Shown: positions 15,917 through 25,356 of the stretch, piece by piece
Layout: the number at the start of each line of letters is the position of its first letter
How positions within the stretch are numbered: position 1 is the stretch's first letter
Assembly: GCF_005889745.1 (NCBI RefSeq)
Contig: NZ_VCKZ01000023.1
Coordinates: forward strand, 1 to 40,804
Reading direction: 5' to 3'
Length of the DNA stretch: 40,804 nucleotides
Source: Actinomadura geliboluensis
Lineage (GTDB): Bacteria > Actinomycetota > Actinomycetes > Streptosporangiales > Streptosporangiaceae
Position numbers and translations under genes: made by a program
The notes under the pieces: model-generated
Databases searched by the model: none
What the model was told of the DNA's origin: nothing
What the model saw: only the letters and a program-made list of their open reading frames with translations

Positions 15917-16504
15917 GTGCCCACAGGGGTGGCTCTCCGGGACGTGCGCGAGCAGCTGTTCGACGCCGCCGAGCGCGTCCTGCTCCACGGCGGCCCGAGC
16001 GCGCTGACCAGCCGCGCGGTCACCGACGAGGCGGGGGTCGCCAAGGGGGTGCTGCACCGGCACTTCGCCGACTTCGACGCGTTCCTCGCCGACTTCGTCA
16101 TCGACCGCGCCGGCCGGATGGACCCGCAGGCCGCCGCGCTGCGCGAGTCCGCCGGGACGGGGGAGATCGCCGGCAACCTCACCGGCGCGCTGACGGCGCT
16201 GTTCGGGTCGGTCGCCGTCGCGATCGTCCCGCTGATCACGTTCCGGACCCAGTTGCGGGTCCGGCTGCGGCGGGTCTGGCCGGCCGGCGTCCCGGTGCTG
16301 ACCGAGGCCGTGGACGTGGTCGCGGGCTACCTCACCGCCGAACGCGACCTCGGCCGCCTCCGCCCGGACGCCGACATCGGCACGCTCGCGCCCACCTTGA
16401 TCGGGGCCGCGCACCTGCTGTTCGCCGACAGCTCCGGGCCTCCGCCGGAGCCGGACGCCGTCCGGCGGATGGTGGTGACCGTCATCGCCGGCGCCGTCGC
16501 CTGA
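15917..16504 (+). CDS. TetR family transcriptional regulator
   Basis: A 195-residue repressor. The N-terminal helix-turn-helix reads LFDAAERVLLHGGPSALTSRAVTDEAGVAKGVLHRHFADFDAFLADFV in pieces, with the recognition helix at AGVAKGVLHRHF. The C-terminal ligand domain is divergent and hydrophobic. The GTG at 15917 was chosen because GAGAGGA lies 9 bases upstream; an in-frame TTG at 15896 would overlap the second operator. It diverges from the methyltransferase gene, with both starts flanking twin palindromes. The likely role is ligand-responsive repression of itself and the methyltransferase. The ligand is unknown. It converges on the DUF574 methyltransferase gene, with 3 bp between stops. Confidence 0.88.
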   Translation: MPTGVALRDVREQLFDAAERVLLHGGPSALTSRAVTDEAGVAKGVLHRHFADFDAFLADFVIDRAGRMDPQAAALRESAGTGEIAGNLTGALTALFGSVAVAIVPLITFRTQLRVRLRRVWPAGVPVLTEAVDVVAGYLTAERDLGRLRPDADIGTLAPTLIGAAHLLFADSSGPPPEPDAVRRMVVTVIAGAVA

Positions 16505-16507
16505 CCG

Positions 16508-17341
16508 TCAGCGCTTGACGGCCACGCCGCCGTACATCGAGACCTGGGAGTCGTCGATCGCGCGGGCCCGCTCGTCCGGCCGCCAGTGGTGGACGGGCGT
16601 CAGCCCCGGCTCGATCAGCTCGAAGCCGTCGAAGAAGCTCCGCACCTGGGCCTTCGTGCGGGCCTTCGAGTTGATCCCCCGCGCGTTGTACCTGCGGACG
16701 GCGTCGCCGACCTCCTCGGGGGCGCTGTCGATCGTGATCGTGGAGAGCGCGAGGTGGCTGCCGGACGGGAGCGCGTCCATGAGCCGGCGCACGACGCCGC
16801 GCGCCAGCTCCTCGTCGTGCACGAAGTGGAGCACCGCGATGAGGCAGAGCGCCACCGGCCGGGACAGGTCGAGCGTGTCGCGCACCTCCGGTGACGCCAG
16901 GATGGCGTCCGGCTCGGCGAGGTCGGCGTGGATGTAGCGCGACCGCCCCTCGGGGGTGCCGGTGAGCAGGGCGCGGGCGTGCACCAGCACGATCGGGTCG
17001 TTGTCGGCGTAGACCACGCGGGCGGACGGATCGACCCCCTGGACCACCTCGTGCAGGTTCGGCGACGTCGGCAGGCCGGTGCCGATGTCGAGGAACTGCC
17101 TGATGCCGGCCTCGGCGGCCAGGTACCGCGCCACCCGGACCATGAACTCGCGGTTCGCCCGCACCGACGTGCGCATGTAGGGGGCGATCCTGACGACCTC
17201 CTCGGCCGCGGCCCGGTCGGCGGCGTAGTTGTCCTTGCCGCCGAGCAGGTAGTCGTAGACCCGCGCGGAGTGGGCCACGTCGGTCCTCAGGTCGGCCGAC
17301 GACGGCTCACTCTCCGATGCGTCCGGCACGGTGGCCCCCAT
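16508..17341 (-). CDS. SAM-dependent methyltransferase, DUF574 (Methyltransf_19) family
   Basis: A 277-residue protein with the family hallmarks HSARVYDYLLGGKDNYAADR near the N-terminus, IRQFLDIGTGLPTSPNLHE (motif I), VVYADNDPIVLVHARALL and the VLHFVHDEE segment. This family is very abundant in Streptomyces and Actinomadura; individual functions are largely unknown. The start is uncertain. The ATG at 17341 gives a typical leader; an upstream ATG at 17368 and a GTG at 17413 are in frame, the latter overlapping the stop of the FkbM gene. An AT-rich TAATAT just upstream of 17368 could be a -10 box, which favours the 17341 start. The FkbM gene lies immediately upstream in the same direction. Confidence 0.88.
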   Translation of the reverse strand: MGATVPDASESEPSSADLRTDVAHSARVYDYLLGGKDNYAADRAAAEEVVRIAPYMRTSVRANREFMVRVARYLAAEAGIRQFLDIGTGLPTSPNLHEVVQGVDPSARVVYADNDPIVLVHARALLTGTPEGRSRYIHADLAEPDAILASPEVRDTLDLSRPVALCLIAVLHFVHDEELARGVVRRLMDALPSGSHLALSTITIDSAPEEVGDAVRRYNARGINSKARTKAQVRSFFDGFELIEPGLTPVHHWRPDERARAIDDSQVSMYGGVAVKR

Positions 17342-17409
17342 ACGTCGCTGTAGTGGTGCGGGCCACATATTAGTAAGTCTTGTTTCCAGATGGGCCGGTT
17401 CGCCCGAGT

Positions 17410-18159
17410 TCACCGGCCGGGGGAGCGCAGCCGGGCGTAGACGTCGCCGGACCGGCCGCGCGGCCGGATGCCCTCCAGCCGCCGCCGCAGCTCGGCGGCG
17501 CTCAGCCAGCGCGGGCTCGCGAGCCGCATGGTCTCGATGGGGGAGTAGTTGTACTCGTACGCGCCGAGCCGCTCCACGAGGCCCAGCGCCTCCAGCGCGG
17601 CGTCGTGCGCCGACGGGACGTACTCGAACGACAGCGCGGGGACCGGCCGGGACAGGCCCGCGAGGACGTCCGCCTCGAAGCCCTCGACGTCGATCTTGCA
17701 GAAGGCGGGCTCGCCGTGCGCCGCGACGAGGGCGTCCAGCGTGGTCACCTCGACCTCGACCGAGCGGTCCCAGCGGACGCGGGCGAAGCTGCTGTCGGTC
17801 GTCACCGACCTGATCCAGCCGGGCGACATCGAGGACACCGTCGGCGTCGCCGTGGACAGCGCCAGGTGCGCCTTGCCCGGCTCCGCCCCGGCCGCGCCCG
17901 GCACGATCGCCACGTCGCGGTCGCGCCCGAAGAACAGCCGCAGCACGCGCAGGCAGTCGGGCTGGGGCTCGACCGCGACCACGCGCGCCCCGAGCCGCCG
18001 CCAGACCCGCACCCGGCCGCCCACGTGCGCGCCGATGTCGAACGCCACGTCACCGGGCCCGATGAACATGCCGTAGAGCCGCTTCGCGCGCCGGTGCTTG
18101 CCCGGAACCCCGTAGTACATGACCAGCGACCGGGCGATCCCATAGGCGCGCAGCAGCAT
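17410..18159 (-). CDS. FkbM family methyltransferase
   Basis: A 249-residue SAM-dependent methyltransferase. FkbM features are the SAM loop VAFDIGAHVGGRVRVWRRLG, the VVAVEPQPDCLRVL strand and the family motif FCKIDVEGFEADVLAGL. FkbM enzymes O-methylate sugars, polyketides or glycolipids; no glycosyltransferase or biosynthetic cluster is adjacent, so the substrate is unknown. The ATG start is preceded by TAGGG. The stop lies at 17410-17412, just before the possible upstream starts of the DUF574 methyltransferase, so the two may be co-transcribed. It diverges from the broken sigma-factor gene at 18251. Confidence 0.88.
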   Translation of the reverse strand: MLLRAYGIARSLVMYYGVPGKHRRAKRLYGMFIGPGDVAFDIGAHVGGRVRVWRRLGARVVAVEPQPDCLRVLRLFFGRDRDVAIVPGAAGAEPGKAHLALSTATPTVSSMSPGWIRSVTTDSSFARVRWDRSVEVEVTTLDALVAAHGEPAFCKIDVEGFEADVLAGLSRPVPALSFEYVPSAHDAALEALGLVERLGAYEYNYSPIETMRLASPRWLSAAELRRRLEGIRPRGRSGDVYARLRSPGR

Positions 18160-18250
18160 CCGCCGACCCTACCGCGCCCGCCGCGCCCCGGACGGGCGTG
18201 CAACAGATCCGGTCCCCGGCGCGTCCTTGGGGCGATGGAGGGACGGGTCT

Positions 18251-18589
18251 TTGGACGATGACGGCGTGACGTACGAGGAATTCGTGACGACACGCGCCCA
18301 GGCTCTGCTGCGCTACGGCTTTGTCCTCACCGGCAACGCCGACGACGCGGCGGACCTGCTGCAGGAGAGCCTGATCCGGCTGCGCGGCGCCTGGGGGCGG
18401 GTCGTCAACAAGAACGATCCCGAGGGGTACGTCCGGAAGATCATGGCGCGGCAGCACATCAGCATGTGGCGGCGGCGAAGACGCGAGCACCTGATGGGCA
18501 GCGTGCCGGAACGGCGCAACGACGACCCCGGCCTGGCCCGGGCCGAGAGCGACCCGCGCCTGTGGGAGGCGCTGGCGGTGCTTCCGCCG
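18251..18589 (+). pseudogene. SigE-family sigma-70 factor, truncated after region 2
   Basis: From the TTG at 18251 (GGAGGGA seven bases upstream; a GTG at 18266 is an alternative) the frame encodes a SigE-family group IV sigma factor: TYEEFVTTRAQALLRYGFVL, ADLLQESLIRLRGAW, EGYVRKIMARQHISMWRRR and LWEALAVLPP. That is region 2 and the linker. Region 4, which binds the -35 element and should follow LPP, is missing. Instead the DNA continues with the middle of a beta-propeller gene in another frame; the sigma frame runs on as unrelated sequence to a stop at 18787. The junction is at 18584-18589. The product cannot be a normal sigma factor. Confidence 0.82.
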
Positions 18590-19569
18590 ACCTCGGCGCG
18601 CCGGTCAAGGTGCGCGAACGCTGGCCGGACGCCGTCCGGAGCGTCCCCGGGCGGCTGCCGAACGGGCGCACCCTGCACCTCGTCGCGCTGCTGGACGGCG
18701 ACGTGCTGGTCGGGACGACCTGGGCGTCCCTGCAGCTCCCGGACAAGCTGTGGTCCTACGACCTCGGCACCGGCCGCGCCAATGTGATCACCGACCTCGT
18801 GGTCCCGCCCGGATCGAGGATCTACTCGTCCGACTTCACCATCGCGCGGGGCCGGGTCGTCTGGTGGCTGTCGTACCGGGCGGGCGGCCGCGACACCGCC
18901 GAGGTCTGGGGCGCGCCGCTCGCCGGCGGCACCGCGCACAAGATCACCGGGCTGCCGGGGGACGGCGTGTCCACGCTGCTCATCGACGGGGACAGCGTCG
19001 TCATGGGGATGGGCGACGCCGTGTACCGGGCGCCGCTGGCGGGCGGCGCGCCCGTGAAGGTCCCCGGCAGCGACGGGTTCGCGATCGTGTCCTGGCCGTG
19101 GATCGGCTCCCCCGCGTCACGCGAGTGCGGGCTCGGCTCCGTCGGGTTCAAGTCGCTGCGGAACGCGGCGACCGGCGAGCGCCGCGACGCCCGCCTCGCG
19201 CCGTTCAAGGGGGCGTGGCCGTGCGGCGTGACCTGGTGCGTCGGAGGCCCCACGTCCGGCGTCACCTACCACCGGGACATGAAGACCGCCGTGCAGCGCA
19301 GGGACGGGAAGGCCGGCAGGACCCTGCCCGGCGACCCCGTCGGCCCCGGGCCGGAACTCGTCTACGGCCGGTACCTCCCGTACTTCCCGGACGGTCTGTT
19401 CAAGACGAAGACCCACGTCCTGTACGACGTCGAGTCGGGCGTGCCGCTCGACACCGGGATACGGCGGAACAACGAGATGATGGGTGCGGCGCGCGACGAC
19501 CGGAACCCGCAGTACTTCTTCACGACCAAGAGCGGGACGATGCTGCTCGACCTGTCGAAGATCCGCTGA
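18586..19569 (+). pseudogene. Beta-propeller (TolB/WD40-like) protein lacking its N-terminus
   Basis: This frame begins in the middle of a protein (ADLGAPVKVRERWPDAV) and reads for about 325 residues through propeller-like strands: LVALLDGDVLVGTTW, LWSYDLGTGRANVITDLV, GRVVWWLSYRAGGRDTAEVW and LLIDGDSVVMGMGDAVYRAPL, to the stop at 19569. In related actinomycetes a membrane-anchored propeller protein of this kind follows a SigE-family sigma gene and may act as its sensor or anti-sigma partner. Here the start, cytoplasmic segment and membrane helix are absent, and the sequence joins the sigma-factor gene out of frame at 18584-18589. The open frame extends back to about 18466 only because of GC-rich DNA; no sensible start was found. 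Confidence 0.78.
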
Positions 19570-19591
19570 CGGCGCGCCGCGCCGCCCGGCG

Positions 19592-19627
19592 GCGCCGCCC
19601 GTCCCGCGTTCGCGGGGCGGGCGGCGC
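19592..19627. terminator. Strong hairpin between convergent propeller and acyl-CoA dehydrogenase genes
   Basis: Arms of 17 bases (19592-19608 and 19611-19627) pair with a single G-T wobble position around a TT loop. The hairpin lies 22 bp after the propeller stop and 6 bp beyond the end of the reverse-strand dehydrogenase gene, so it should terminate transcription from both sides. Confidence 0.75.
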
Positions 19628-19633
19628 GGCGGG

Positions 19634-20782
19634 TCAGGACGGCGGGAGGCCGAGCGCGCGGGCGATCAGCATCCGCTGCACCTCGGAGGTGCCCTCGCCG
19701 ACTTCGAGGATCTTCGCGTCGCGGTAGAAGCGGCCGACCGCGTACTCGTTCATGAAGCCGTAGCCGCCGAAGACCTGCGTGGCGTCGCGGGCGTTGTCCA
19801 TGGCCGCGTTGGACGCGACCAGCTTGGCGATCGCCGCCTCCTTCTTGAACGGCTCGCCGCGCAGCATCTTCGCGGCGGCGGCGTAGTAGGCGAGGCGCGC
19901 GGTGTGGGTCCGCGTCTCCATGTCGGCGATCTTGAACTGCATGGCCTGGTAGCGGCCGATCTCCCGGCCGAACGCCTCCCGCTCCCGGACGTAGCGGAGT
20001 GACTCGTCCACGCAGCCCTGGGCGAGGCCCACCGACAGCGCGGCGATCGCGATGCGGCCCTCGTCCAGGATGCGCAGGAACTGGGCGTAGCCCCGGCCGC
20101 GCTCGCCGACCAGGTTCTCGGCGGGGACCCGCACGTCGTCGAACGACAACTCGCGCGTGTCGGACGACGACCAGCCCACCTTGGAGTACTTGCGCCCGAC
20201 CGTGAAGCCGGGGGTGCCGTTCGGGACGATGATCGTGGAGATCTCGTTCTCGCCGGTGTAGGCCGTGACCGTGACGAACGCGGTGATGTCGGTGCCGGAG
20301 TTGGTGATGAACGCCTTCGACCCGTTGATCACCCAGGTGTCGCCGTCCAGCCGGGCGGTGGTGCGCATGCCGCCGGGGACGTCGGAGCCGCCGCCCGGCT
20401 CGGTCAGCCCGAACCCGGCCAGCTTCTCGCCGGAGGTGAGCGCCGGGAGCCACCGCTCCTTCTGCTCCTGCGACCCGAACCGGTAGATCGGCATCGCGCC
20501 GAGCGAGACCCCGGCCTCCAGCGTGATCGCCACGGACGAGTCGACGCGGGCGAGCTCCTCAAGGGCCAGGCAGAGCGTGAAGTAGTCGCCGCCCATGCCG
20601 CCGTGCTCCTCGGGGAACGGCAGCCCGAACAGCCCCATCTTCCCCATCCCGGCGACGATCTCGTACGGGAACTCGCCGCGCTCGTACAGGTCGCCGATCA
20701 CCGGGGCGACGGTTTCGCGGGCGAACCGCTCGACCGTGCGCCGCAGTTCCTCCTGCTCGTCGGTGAGCGTGAAGTCGATCAT
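19634..20782 (-). CDS. Acyl-CoA dehydrogenase of the leucine/branched-chain operon
   Basis: A 382-residue FAD enzyme that oxidises an acyl-CoA to its 2-enoyl-CoA; in this operon the expected substrate is isovaleryl-CoA or a related branched acyl-CoA. Family motifs are FGLTEPGGGSDV, WVINGSKAFITNS, FDDVRVPAENLVGE, QVFGGYGFMNEY and the C-terminal GEGTSEVQRMLIARALG. The glutamate in GEGTSE (about 363) sits where medium- and short-chain dehydrogenases keep their catalytic base; isovaleryl-CoA dehydrogenases usually have a small residue there and the base elsewhere, so substrate preference may be broader. ATG start with GGAG five bases upstream. It begins two bases after the HMG-CoA lyase stop and is the last gene of the operon. 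Confidence 0.93.
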   Translation of the reverse strand: MIDFTLTDEQEELRRTVERFARETVAPVIGDLYERGEFPYEIVAGMGKMGLFGLPFPEEHGGMGGDYFTLCLALEELARVDSSVAITLEAGVSLGAMPIYRFGSQEQKERWLPALTSGEKLAGFGLTEPGGGSDVPGGMRTTARLDGDTWVINGSKAFITNSGTDITAFVTVTAYTGENEISTIIVPNGTPGFTVGRKYSKVGWSSSDTRELSFDDVRVPAENLVGERGRGYAQFLRILDEGRIAIAALSVGLAQGCVDESLRYVREREAFGREIGRYQAMQFKIADMETRTHTARLAYYAAAAKMLRGEPFKKEAAIAKLVASNAAMDNARDATQVFGGYGFMNEYAVGRFYRDAKILEVGEGTSEVQRMLIARALGLPPS

Positions 20783-20784
20783 GG

Positions 20785-21708
20785 TTACTCCGATTCCGGG
20801 GACAGGGCCTGGACGACGCGGGACGGGCTGGGACGGCCGAGGTGCCCGGCCATCCAGCGGCTGGTGGCGGCGAGCGCGCCGAGGTCGACGCCCGTCTCGA
20901 TGCCGAGGCCGTGCAGCATCCAGACGAGGTCCTCGGTGGGCAGGTTGCCGGTGGCGCTCTCGGCGTACGGGCAGCCGCCGAGGCCGCCCGCGGAGGCGTC
21001 CACGACGGTGACGCCGGCCTGCAGCGCGGCGAGTGTGTTGGCGAGGGCCTGCCCGTAGGTGTCGTGGAAGTGGACGGCGAGCCGCTCGGTGCCGATGCCC
21101 GCCGCGCCGAGCGCCTCGATCAGGGCGGTGACCTGGCCGGGCGTGCCGACGCCGATGGTGTCGCCGAGGCTGAGCTGGGAGCAGCCCATGTCCATCATCC
21201 GGGACGCCACGGACACCACCTGGGAGATGGGCACGTCGCCCTCCCACGGGTCGCCGCACACCATCGAGACGTAGGCGCGCACCCAGAGGCCCTCGGCGCG
21301 CGCGCGTTCCACGACCGGGGCGAACATCGCGAGGGACTCGTCCACCGTGCGGTTCAGGTTGCGGCGGGCGAACGTCTCCGTCGCGCTGCCGAAGATGGCG
21401 ATCTCGGTGACGCCGTTGCTGAGCGCCCGTTCGAGGCCCCGCTCGTTCGGGACGAGGACGGGATAGCGCAACCGCGGCGAGCGCGGCAGGATCTCCAGGA
21501 GCTGCTCGGCGTCGGCGAGCTGCGGCACCCACTTCGGATGGACGAAGCTGGTGGTCTCGATCGTGCGCAGCCCGGCGTCCGCCAGCCGCGTCACGAACTC
21601 GGACTTGACGTCGACCGGGACGACCGCCTTCTCGTTCTGCAGCCCGTCCCGGGGCCCGACCTCGTAGATCGTGACCCGCTCGGGCAGTCCGGCGAGGGGT
21701 GTGCTCAT
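20785..21708 (-). CDS. hmgL: Hydroxymethylglutaryl-CoA lyase
   Basis: A 307-residue TIM-barrel lyase that splits HMG-CoA into acetoacetate and acetyl-CoA, the last step of leucine breakdown. The N-terminal metal-binding motif [10 protein letters not shown], the [15 protein letters not shown] segment, the [12 protein letters not shown] metal ligands and the catalytic cysteine motif [15 protein letters not shown] are all present. The ATG overlaps the stop of the carboxylase alpha gene by four bases (ATGA), and the stop is two bases before the dehydrogenase start. Length is typical for the family (about 300). A homologous 2-isopropylmalate-synthase-like role is ruled out by the lyase cysteine motif and the operon context. 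Confidence 0.95.
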   Translation of the reverse strand: MSTPLAGLPERVTIYEVGPRDGLQNEKAVVPVDVKSEFVTRLADAGLRTIETTSFVHPKWVPQLADAEQLLEILPRSPRLRYPVLVPNERGLERALSNGVTEIAIFGSATETFARRNLNRTVDESLAMFAPVVERARAEGLWVRAYVSMVCGDPWEGDVPISQVVSVASRMMDMGCSQLSLGDTIGVGTPGQVTALIEALGAAGIGTERLAVHFHDTYGQALANTLAALQAGVTVVDASAGGLGGCPYAESATGNLPTEDLVWMLHGLGIETGVDLGALAATSRWMAGHLGRPSPSRVVQALSPESE

Positions 21709-23657
21709 CGGGCCTCCTCGATCACGGCCAGCACCGCGTCCAGCGCCACCTGCGCGCCCGCGCGGACCGGCAGCTTCGCCACGACGCCGGCGAGCGGCGC
21801 GGTGACGGTGTGCTCCATCTTCATCGCCTCGACGACCACGAGCGGCTGCCCGGCCTCGACCCGGTCGCCCTCGGCCGCCTTCACGGCGAGGACCGTCCCC
21901 GGCATCGGGCTGCGCAGCACCCCGTCGCCGGCGGCGGCCGCGGCGGCGCCGCCCTCGGCGCGGACGTGCTCGCTCAGCGCCCACGCGTGCCCGTCCCGGC
22001 CGAGCCACAGCGTGCCGCCGTCCCGGGCGGCCTCGAACGAGGTCGTCCTTCCACCGTAGGTCAGGATGAACGGGCCGGTCAGCGACGCGCCGACCGGCTC
22101 CGCGCCGCCGACCGCGACGCGGGCGGACGCGGCGCGGCCCTGCACGCGGACCTCCACCGGCTCCCCGCCGGACGGGGTGATGATCCACGGCGCCCACGCG
22201 TGCGCGCCGGGCCGCCAGCCGTCCGGGATGTCCCACGGGTCCCCGGTGCCGTCCGCGCCGGACTCCAGGGCGCGCATCCGCTCCAGCGCGGCGGCGGCCA
22301 GCACCTCCGGCGGCACGGAGGCGCCCGCGACCAGGTCGTCCAGGGCCCGCTCGACGAGCCCGGTGTCGAGGTCGCCGGAGACCACCGACGGGTGCCGCAG
22401 CAGCGCCCGCAGGAACGCCACGTTCGTCGGGACGCCCAGCAAGGTGTACGAGGCGAGCGCCCGGTCGAGCCGGTGCAGGGCCTCGGCGCGGTCGGCGCCG
22501 TGCACGATCACCTTGGCGAGCATCGGGTCGTAGGAGCCGCCGACCTCGGTGCCGGCGTCGAGCCCGGAGTCGACGCGGGCGCCCTCGGGCTCGCGGAGCG
22601 CCAGCACGCGCCCGCCGGTCGGCAGGAAGCCGCGCGCCGGGTCCTCGGCGTAGACGCGGGCCTCGATGGAGTGGCCGTCCAGCGCCACCTCGTCCTGCGT
22701 GAACGGCAGCGGCTCGCCGCACGCGACCCGGAGCTGGAGCTCCACCAGGTCCAGGCCCGTCACCAGCTCGGTGACCGGGTGCTCGACCTGGAGCCGGGTG
22801 TTCATCTCCATGAAGAAGAACTCGTCGGGGCGGTCGGCGGAGACGATGTACTCGACCGTCCCGGCGCCCACGTATCCGACGGCCTGCGCGGCGGCGACGG
22901 CGGCGGCGCCCATCCGCGCGCGGGACGCCTCGTCCAGCAGCGGCGACGGCGCCTCCTCGATGATCTTCTGGTGCCGACGCTGCAGGCTGCACTCGCGCTC
23001 GCCGAGGTGGACGGCGCCGCCGTGCGCGTCTGCGAAGACCTGGATCTCGATGTGCCGCGGGTTCGCCACGAACCGCTCGGCGAGCAGCGTGTCGTCGCCG
23101 AACGAGCCGCGCGCCTCGCGGCGGGCGGACGCGATCGCCTCCGGCAGGTCCGCCGCGTCCCGGACGAGCCGCATGCCCTTGCCGCCGCCGCCCGCGGACG
23201 GCTTGAGCAGCACCGGCAGCCCGACCTCCAGCGCGGCGGCCTCCAGCTCGGCGTCCGAGAGGCCGGGCTCGTCCCGGCCCGGCACGACCGGGACCCCGGC
23301 GGCCGCGACCGTCCGCTTCGCGCGGATCTTGTCGCCCATCGCCTCGATCGCCGCGGCGGGCGGGCCGATGAACACCAGCCCCGCCTCGCCGCACGCCCGC
23401 GCGAACGCCGTGTTCTCGGCGAGGAACCCGTACCCCGGGTGGACGGCCGACGCCCCGGAGTCCCGGGCCGCCGCGATCACGGCGTCGATGTCCAGGTACG
23501 ACGGGATGCGCAGGGCCTCGTCCGCCTCGCGCACGTGGCGGGCCCCGGCGTCGGCGTCGGTGTGCACCGCCACCGAGCGGACGCCGAGCCGCCGCAGGGT
23601 CCGGAACACGCGGACGGCGATCTCCCCGCGGTTGGCGACCAGGACGCTGTCGAACAT
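21705..23657 (-). CDS. mccA: Methylcrotonyl-CoA carboxylase alpha subunit (biotin carboxylase + biotin carrier)
   Basis: A 650-residue biotin-dependent carboxylase subunit. Residues 1-450 form the biotin carboxylase domain: [24 protein letters not shown] (ATP-grasp loop, 155-162), [15 protein letters not shown] (283-297). The C-terminal biotinyl domain has [11 protein letters not shown], with the biotin-accepting lysine at about 613. It carboxylates biotin with bicarbonate and ATP for the partner transcarboxylase encoded just upstream. The same architecture occurs in acetyl- and propionyl-CoA carboxylases; the methylcrotonyl call rests on the neighbouring beta subunit and HMG-CoA lyase. ATG start after GAGGG. 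It begins 8 bases after the beta-subunit stop and overlaps the lyase start by four bases. Confidence 0.93.
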   Translation of the reverse strand: MFDSVLVANRGEIAVRVFRTLRRLGVRSVAVHTDADAGARHVREADEALRIPSYLDIDAVIAAARDSGASAVHPGYGFLAENTAFARACGEAGLVFIGPPAAAIEAMGDKIRAKRTVAAAGVPVVPGRDEPGLSDAELEAAALEVGLPVLLKPSAGGGGKGMRLVRDAADLPEAIASARREARGSFGDDTLLAERFVANPRHIEIQVFADAHGGAVHLGERECSLQRRHQKIIEEAPSPLLDEASRARMGAAAVAAAQAVGYVGAGTVEYIVSADRPDEFFFMEMNTRLQVEHPVTELVTGLDLVELQLRVACGEPLPFTQDEVALDGHSIEARVYAEDPARGFLPTGGRVLALREPEGARVDSGLDAGTEVGGSYDPMLAKVIVHGADRAEALHRLDRALASYTLLGVPTNVAFLRALLRHPSVVSGDLDTGLVERALDDLVAGASVPPEVLAAAALERMRALESGADGTGDPWDIPDGWRPGAHAWAPWIITPSGGEPVEVRVQGRAASARVAVGGAEPVGASLTGPFILTYGGRTTSFEAARDGGTLWLGRDGHAWALSEHVRAEGGAAAAAAGDGVLRSPMPGTVLAVKAAEGDRVEAGQPLVVVEAMKMEHTVTAPLAGVVAKLPVRAGAQVALDAVLAVIEEAR

Positions 23658-23665
23658 CAACACCC

Positions 23666-25279
23666 TCACATCCGGAAGACGCCGTAGCCGACCGGCTCCA
23701 GCGGTGCGTTGGCGGCCACCGACAGCCCGAGCCCGAGGACGCGCCGGGTGTCGAGCGGGTCGATCACCCCGTCGTCCCACAGCCGCGCCGTCGAGTAGTA
23801 CGGGTTGCCCTGCGCCTCGTACTGCTCGCGGATCGGCGCCTTGAACCCCTCCTCGTCCGCGGCGGGCCACTCCTCGCCGCGCGCCTCCAACTGGTCGCGG
23901 CGGACGGTCGCGAGGACGCTCGCGGCCTGCTCCCCGCCCATGACCGAGATGCGGGCGTTCGGCCACATCCACAGGAAGCGCGGCGAGTAGGCCCGGCCGC
24001 ACATCGCGTAGTTCCCGGCGCCGAACGAGCCGCCGATCACGACGGTGAACTTGGGGACGCGGGCGCACGCGACGGCGGTGACCATCTTCGCGCCGTGCTT
24101 GGCGATGCCGCTCGCCTCGTACTCGCGCCCGACCATGAACCCGGTGATGTTCTGCAGGAACACGAGCGGGACGCTGCGCCGGTCGCACAGCTCGATGAAG
24201 TGCGCGCCCTTCTGCGCGGACTCGCCGAACAGGATGCCGTTGTTCGCGACGATCCCGACCGGGTGCCCGTGGATGCGCGCGAACCCGGTGACGAGCGTGG
24301 CGCCGTACTCCTTCTTGAACTCCTGGAAGCGGCTGCCGTCCACGATCCGGGCGATGACCTCGCGCACGTCGTAGGGGGTGCGCGAGTCGGGCGGGACGAT
24401 CCCGTACAGCTCGGACGGGTCGGCGGCGGGCTCCTCCGCGGGCGCGACGTCCCACGGGCGCGGCTCGCGCGGGCCCAGCGTGGAGACGATGTCGCGGACG
24501 ATCCGCAGCGCGTGGGCGTCGTCCTCGGCGAGATGGTCGGTCACGCCGGACGTGCGGGAGTGCAGCTCGCCGCCGCCGAGCTCCTCGGCGGTGACGACCT
24601 CGCCGGTCGCGGCCTTCACCAGCGGCGGCCCGCCGAGGAAGATCGTCCCCTGGCCGCGCACGATGACGGCCTCGTCGCTCATCGCCGGGACGTAGGCGCC
24701 GCCCGCCGTGCACGACCCCAGCACCGCCGCGATCTGCGGGATGCCCCGCCCGGACATCGTCGCCTGGTTGTAGAAGATGCGGCCGAAGTGCTCGCGGTCG
24801 GGGAAGACCTCGTCCTGCCGGGGCAGGAACGCGCCGCCCGAGTCGACCAGGTAGAGGCACGGCAGCCGGTTGTGCAGCGCCACCTCCTGCGCCCGCAGGT
24901 GCTTCTTCACGGTGACGGGGTAGTACGTGCCGCCCTTGACGGTGGCGTCGTTGGCGACGATCACGCACTCGCGGCCGGACACCCGGCCGACGCCGGTGAT
25001 GATCCCGGCGCCGGGCGCCTCGTCGCCGTACATGCCGTGCGCGGCCAGCGGCGACAGTTCCAGGAAGGGCGAGCCGGGGTCGAGCAGCGTGTCGACCCGG
25101 TCGCGGGGGAGCAGCTTGCCGCGCGCGACATGCCGTTCGCGGGCCCGCTCCGGACCGCCGCGCCCGGCCGCGTCGACGCGCTCGCGCAGCTCGGCGACCA
25201 GGGCCTCGTTGTGCGCCGTGTTGGCCTTGAACGCCTCGCCCGCCACGTCGGCGCGGGAGTCGATCTCGGGACCGCCCAT
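23666..25279 (-). CDS. mccB: Methylcrotonyl-CoA carboxylase beta subunit (carboxyltransferase)
   Basis: A 537-residue carboxyltransferase that moves CO2 from biotin to 3-methylcrotonyl-CoA, giving methylglutaconyl-CoA. The segment [19 protein letters not shown] and the stretch [20 protein letters not shown] are characteristic of the methylcrotonyl enzyme rather than of propionyl-CoA carboxylase. The C-terminal half has [20 protein letters not shown] and the [20 protein letters not shown] oxyanion-hole region. It is the first gene of the operon beta-alpha-lyase-dehydrogenase. ATG start with a GGGAAGGGGAGG site. Its promoter region contains two 16-bp palindromes shared with the divergent TetR gene. 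An enoyl-CoA hydratase for methylglutaconyl-CoA is not in the window. Confidence 0.94.
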   Translation of the reverse strand: MGGPEIDSRADVAGEAFKANTAHNEALVAELRERVDAAGRGGPERARERHVARGKLLPRDRVDTLLDPGSPFLELSPLAAHGMYGDEAPGAGIITGVGRVSGRECVIVANDATVKGGTYYPVTVKKHLRAQEVALHNRLPCLYLVDSGGAFLPRQDEVFPDREHFGRIFYNQATMSGRGIPQIAAVLGSCTAGGAYVPAMSDEAVIVRGQGTIFLGGPPLVKAATGEVVTAEELGGGELHSRTSGVTDHLAEDDAHALRIVRDIVSTLGPREPRPWDVAPAEEPAADPSELYGIVPPDSRTPYDVREVIARIVDGSRFQEFKKEYGATLVTGFARIHGHPVGIVANNGILFGESAQKGAHFIELCDRRSVPLVFLQNITGFMVGREYEASGIAKHGAKMVTAVACARVPKFTVVIGGSFGAGNYAMCGRAYSPRFLWMWPNARISVMGGEQAASVLATVRRDQLEARGEEWPAADEEGFKAPIREQYEAQGNPYYSTARLWDDGVIDPLDTRRVLGLGLSVAANAPLEPVGYGVFRM

Positions 25280-25293
25280 GCCTCCCCTTCCCG

Positions 25294-25334
25294 GTTAACG
25301 TTCATTAACAATGCCGATGTTAACGGCCATTAAC
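25294..25334. promoter_or_regulatory. Two 16-bp palindromic operators between the MCC operon and TetR
   Basis: GTTAACGTTCATTAAC (25294-25309) and GTTAACGGCCATTAAC (25319-25334) share the palindromic consensus GTTAAYGNNCRTTAAC and are 25 bp apart. They are strikingly AT-rich for this genome. The first ends 15 bp upstream of the mccB start; the second is 22 bp before the TetR start. The adjacent TetR protein is the natural candidate to bind them and repress both directions. Confidence 0.82.
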
Positions 25335-25356
25335 AACACTAGTCTAGACTGCCCGC

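Noticed and set aside
20783..21532. Extended dehydrogenase frame reaching into the HMG-CoA lyase gene
   Set aside because: The in-frame extension is an alternative reading of the lyase; the ATG at 20782 has a good GGAG site and matches the family N-terminus.
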